Assembly: GCA_000433115.1 (NCBI GenBank)
Contig: FR892235.1
Span: 25,823-31,812, forward strand
From: Ruminococcus sp. CAG:382
GTDB taxonomy: Bacteria > Bacillota > Clostridia > Oscillospirales > CAG-382
Direction: 5' to 3'
DNA length: 5,990 nt
Part shown: positions 5,722-5,990 of the stretch, piece by piece
Position numbering within the stretch: position 1 is the first letter of the stretch
Layout: every line of letters begins with the position of its first letter
Position numbers and translations under genes: made by a program
Notes under the pieces: model-generated
Database searches by the model: none
Told to the model about the DNA's origin: nothing
Seen by the model: only the letters and a program-made list of their open reading frames with translations

Positions 5722-5990
5722 AGGAAATTTTGTGGGGAACGCCCACAGCCGTAATCATTCTGCTGGTCGGCGCGTATTTTACGTTTGCATTATTACGACG
5801 CGGAGCGTTCGGTAAAAAAAGCGTCGTCGCCGCGTTCAGAAGTTACGGGAGCGGAGGCAGTGACGGTATATCTCCGTTTTCGTCGCTTGCAACGGCACTT
5901 GGCGGTACGGTCGGCATAGGGAGCATCACAGGCGTGGGAATTGCGCTTTCGGTGGGCGGCGCCGGCAGTATGCGTTGGTTCTGGCTTTGC
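5706..5990 (+). CDS. AGCS-family sodium:alanine/glycine symporter, N-terminal part (runs off right edge)
   Basis: The first 95 codons of an AGCS-family (PF01235 type) transporter, which takes up alanine, glycine or related amino acids with Na+; complete members are about 440-550 residues. It starts MLGRIKEILWGTP, the typical 'WG.P' beginning, with the first membrane segment at about 13-31 (AVIILLVGAYFTFALL). The glycine-rich family core follows: ISPFSSLATALGGTVGIGSI at about 54-73, then TGVGIALSVGG and GSMRWFW. The core is unusual: the common GTGNI is GIGSI, and Arg replaces a hydrophobic residue in the usual GGPGA-FWMW segment. The ATG at 5706 has GGGTGG five nt upstream; in-frame GTG codons at 5697 and 5700 are less likely alternatives. 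No clear promoter is visible in 5588-5705, so its transcription signal is unresolved. Divergent from the lipoprotein gene. Confidence 0.9.
   Translation, partial: MLGRIKEILWGTPTAVIILLVGAYFTFALLRRGAFGKKSVVAAFRSYGSGGSDGISPFSSLATALGGTVGIGSITGVGIALSVGGAGSMRWFWLC

Overview
The window looks like a chromosomal segment of an anaerobic, gut-type Clostridia (Firmicutes, probably Oscillospiraceae/Ruminococcaceae). This is inferred from the strong GGAGG ribosome binding sites, sigma-A promoters with 17-bp spacers and TGn-extended -10 boxes, the FprA flavodiiron protein, and the protein families present. The species cannot be fixed from the sequence. There is no sign of phage, insertion sequence, CRISPR or tRNA/rRNA genes.

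Layout from left to right. A + strand terminator (5-41) closes a gene lying off the left edge. Positions 42-194 are AT-rich and hold nothing I can support. A minus-strand terminator (195-235) follows a CNNM/CorC-type membrane protein (264-1643, minus), a likely Mg2+ or divalent cation exporter. Its roughly 280-nt leader (1644-1927) starts at a near-consensus promoter (1934-1962) whose -35 box overlaps the stop codon of the next gene upstream. The leader contains strong helices and an intrinsic-terminator-like hairpin, so it is a candidate attenuator/riboswitch or an independent small RNA. Upstream of it lies fprA (1959-3161, minus), encoding an O2/NO-reducing flavodiiron protein; its real start is internal to the longest reading frame. 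fprA is divergent from a NIF3/DUF34 metal-binding protein gene (3296-4087, plus). The two promoters flank a perfect 14-bp palindrome (3225-3238), a probable operator.

The nif3-like gene converges on a secreted lipoprotein gene (4171-5526, minus), with a 22-bp perfect-stem bidirectional terminator between them. The lipoprotein carries a Ser/Glu-rich linker, an Ig-like domain and an AlgX/AlgJ/DHHW-type SGNH-like domain. Divergent from it, the first 95 codons of an AGCS-family sodium:amino-acid symporter (5706-5990, plus) run off the right edge. They are preceded and overlapped by a possible 27-codon leader ORF.

Each gene appears to be its own transcription unit, so this is mostly housekeeping and stress territory rather than one pathway. 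The parts most worth a second look are the fprA-CNNM intergenic RNA and the palindromic operator between fprA and nif3. No unmistakable new system is visible.
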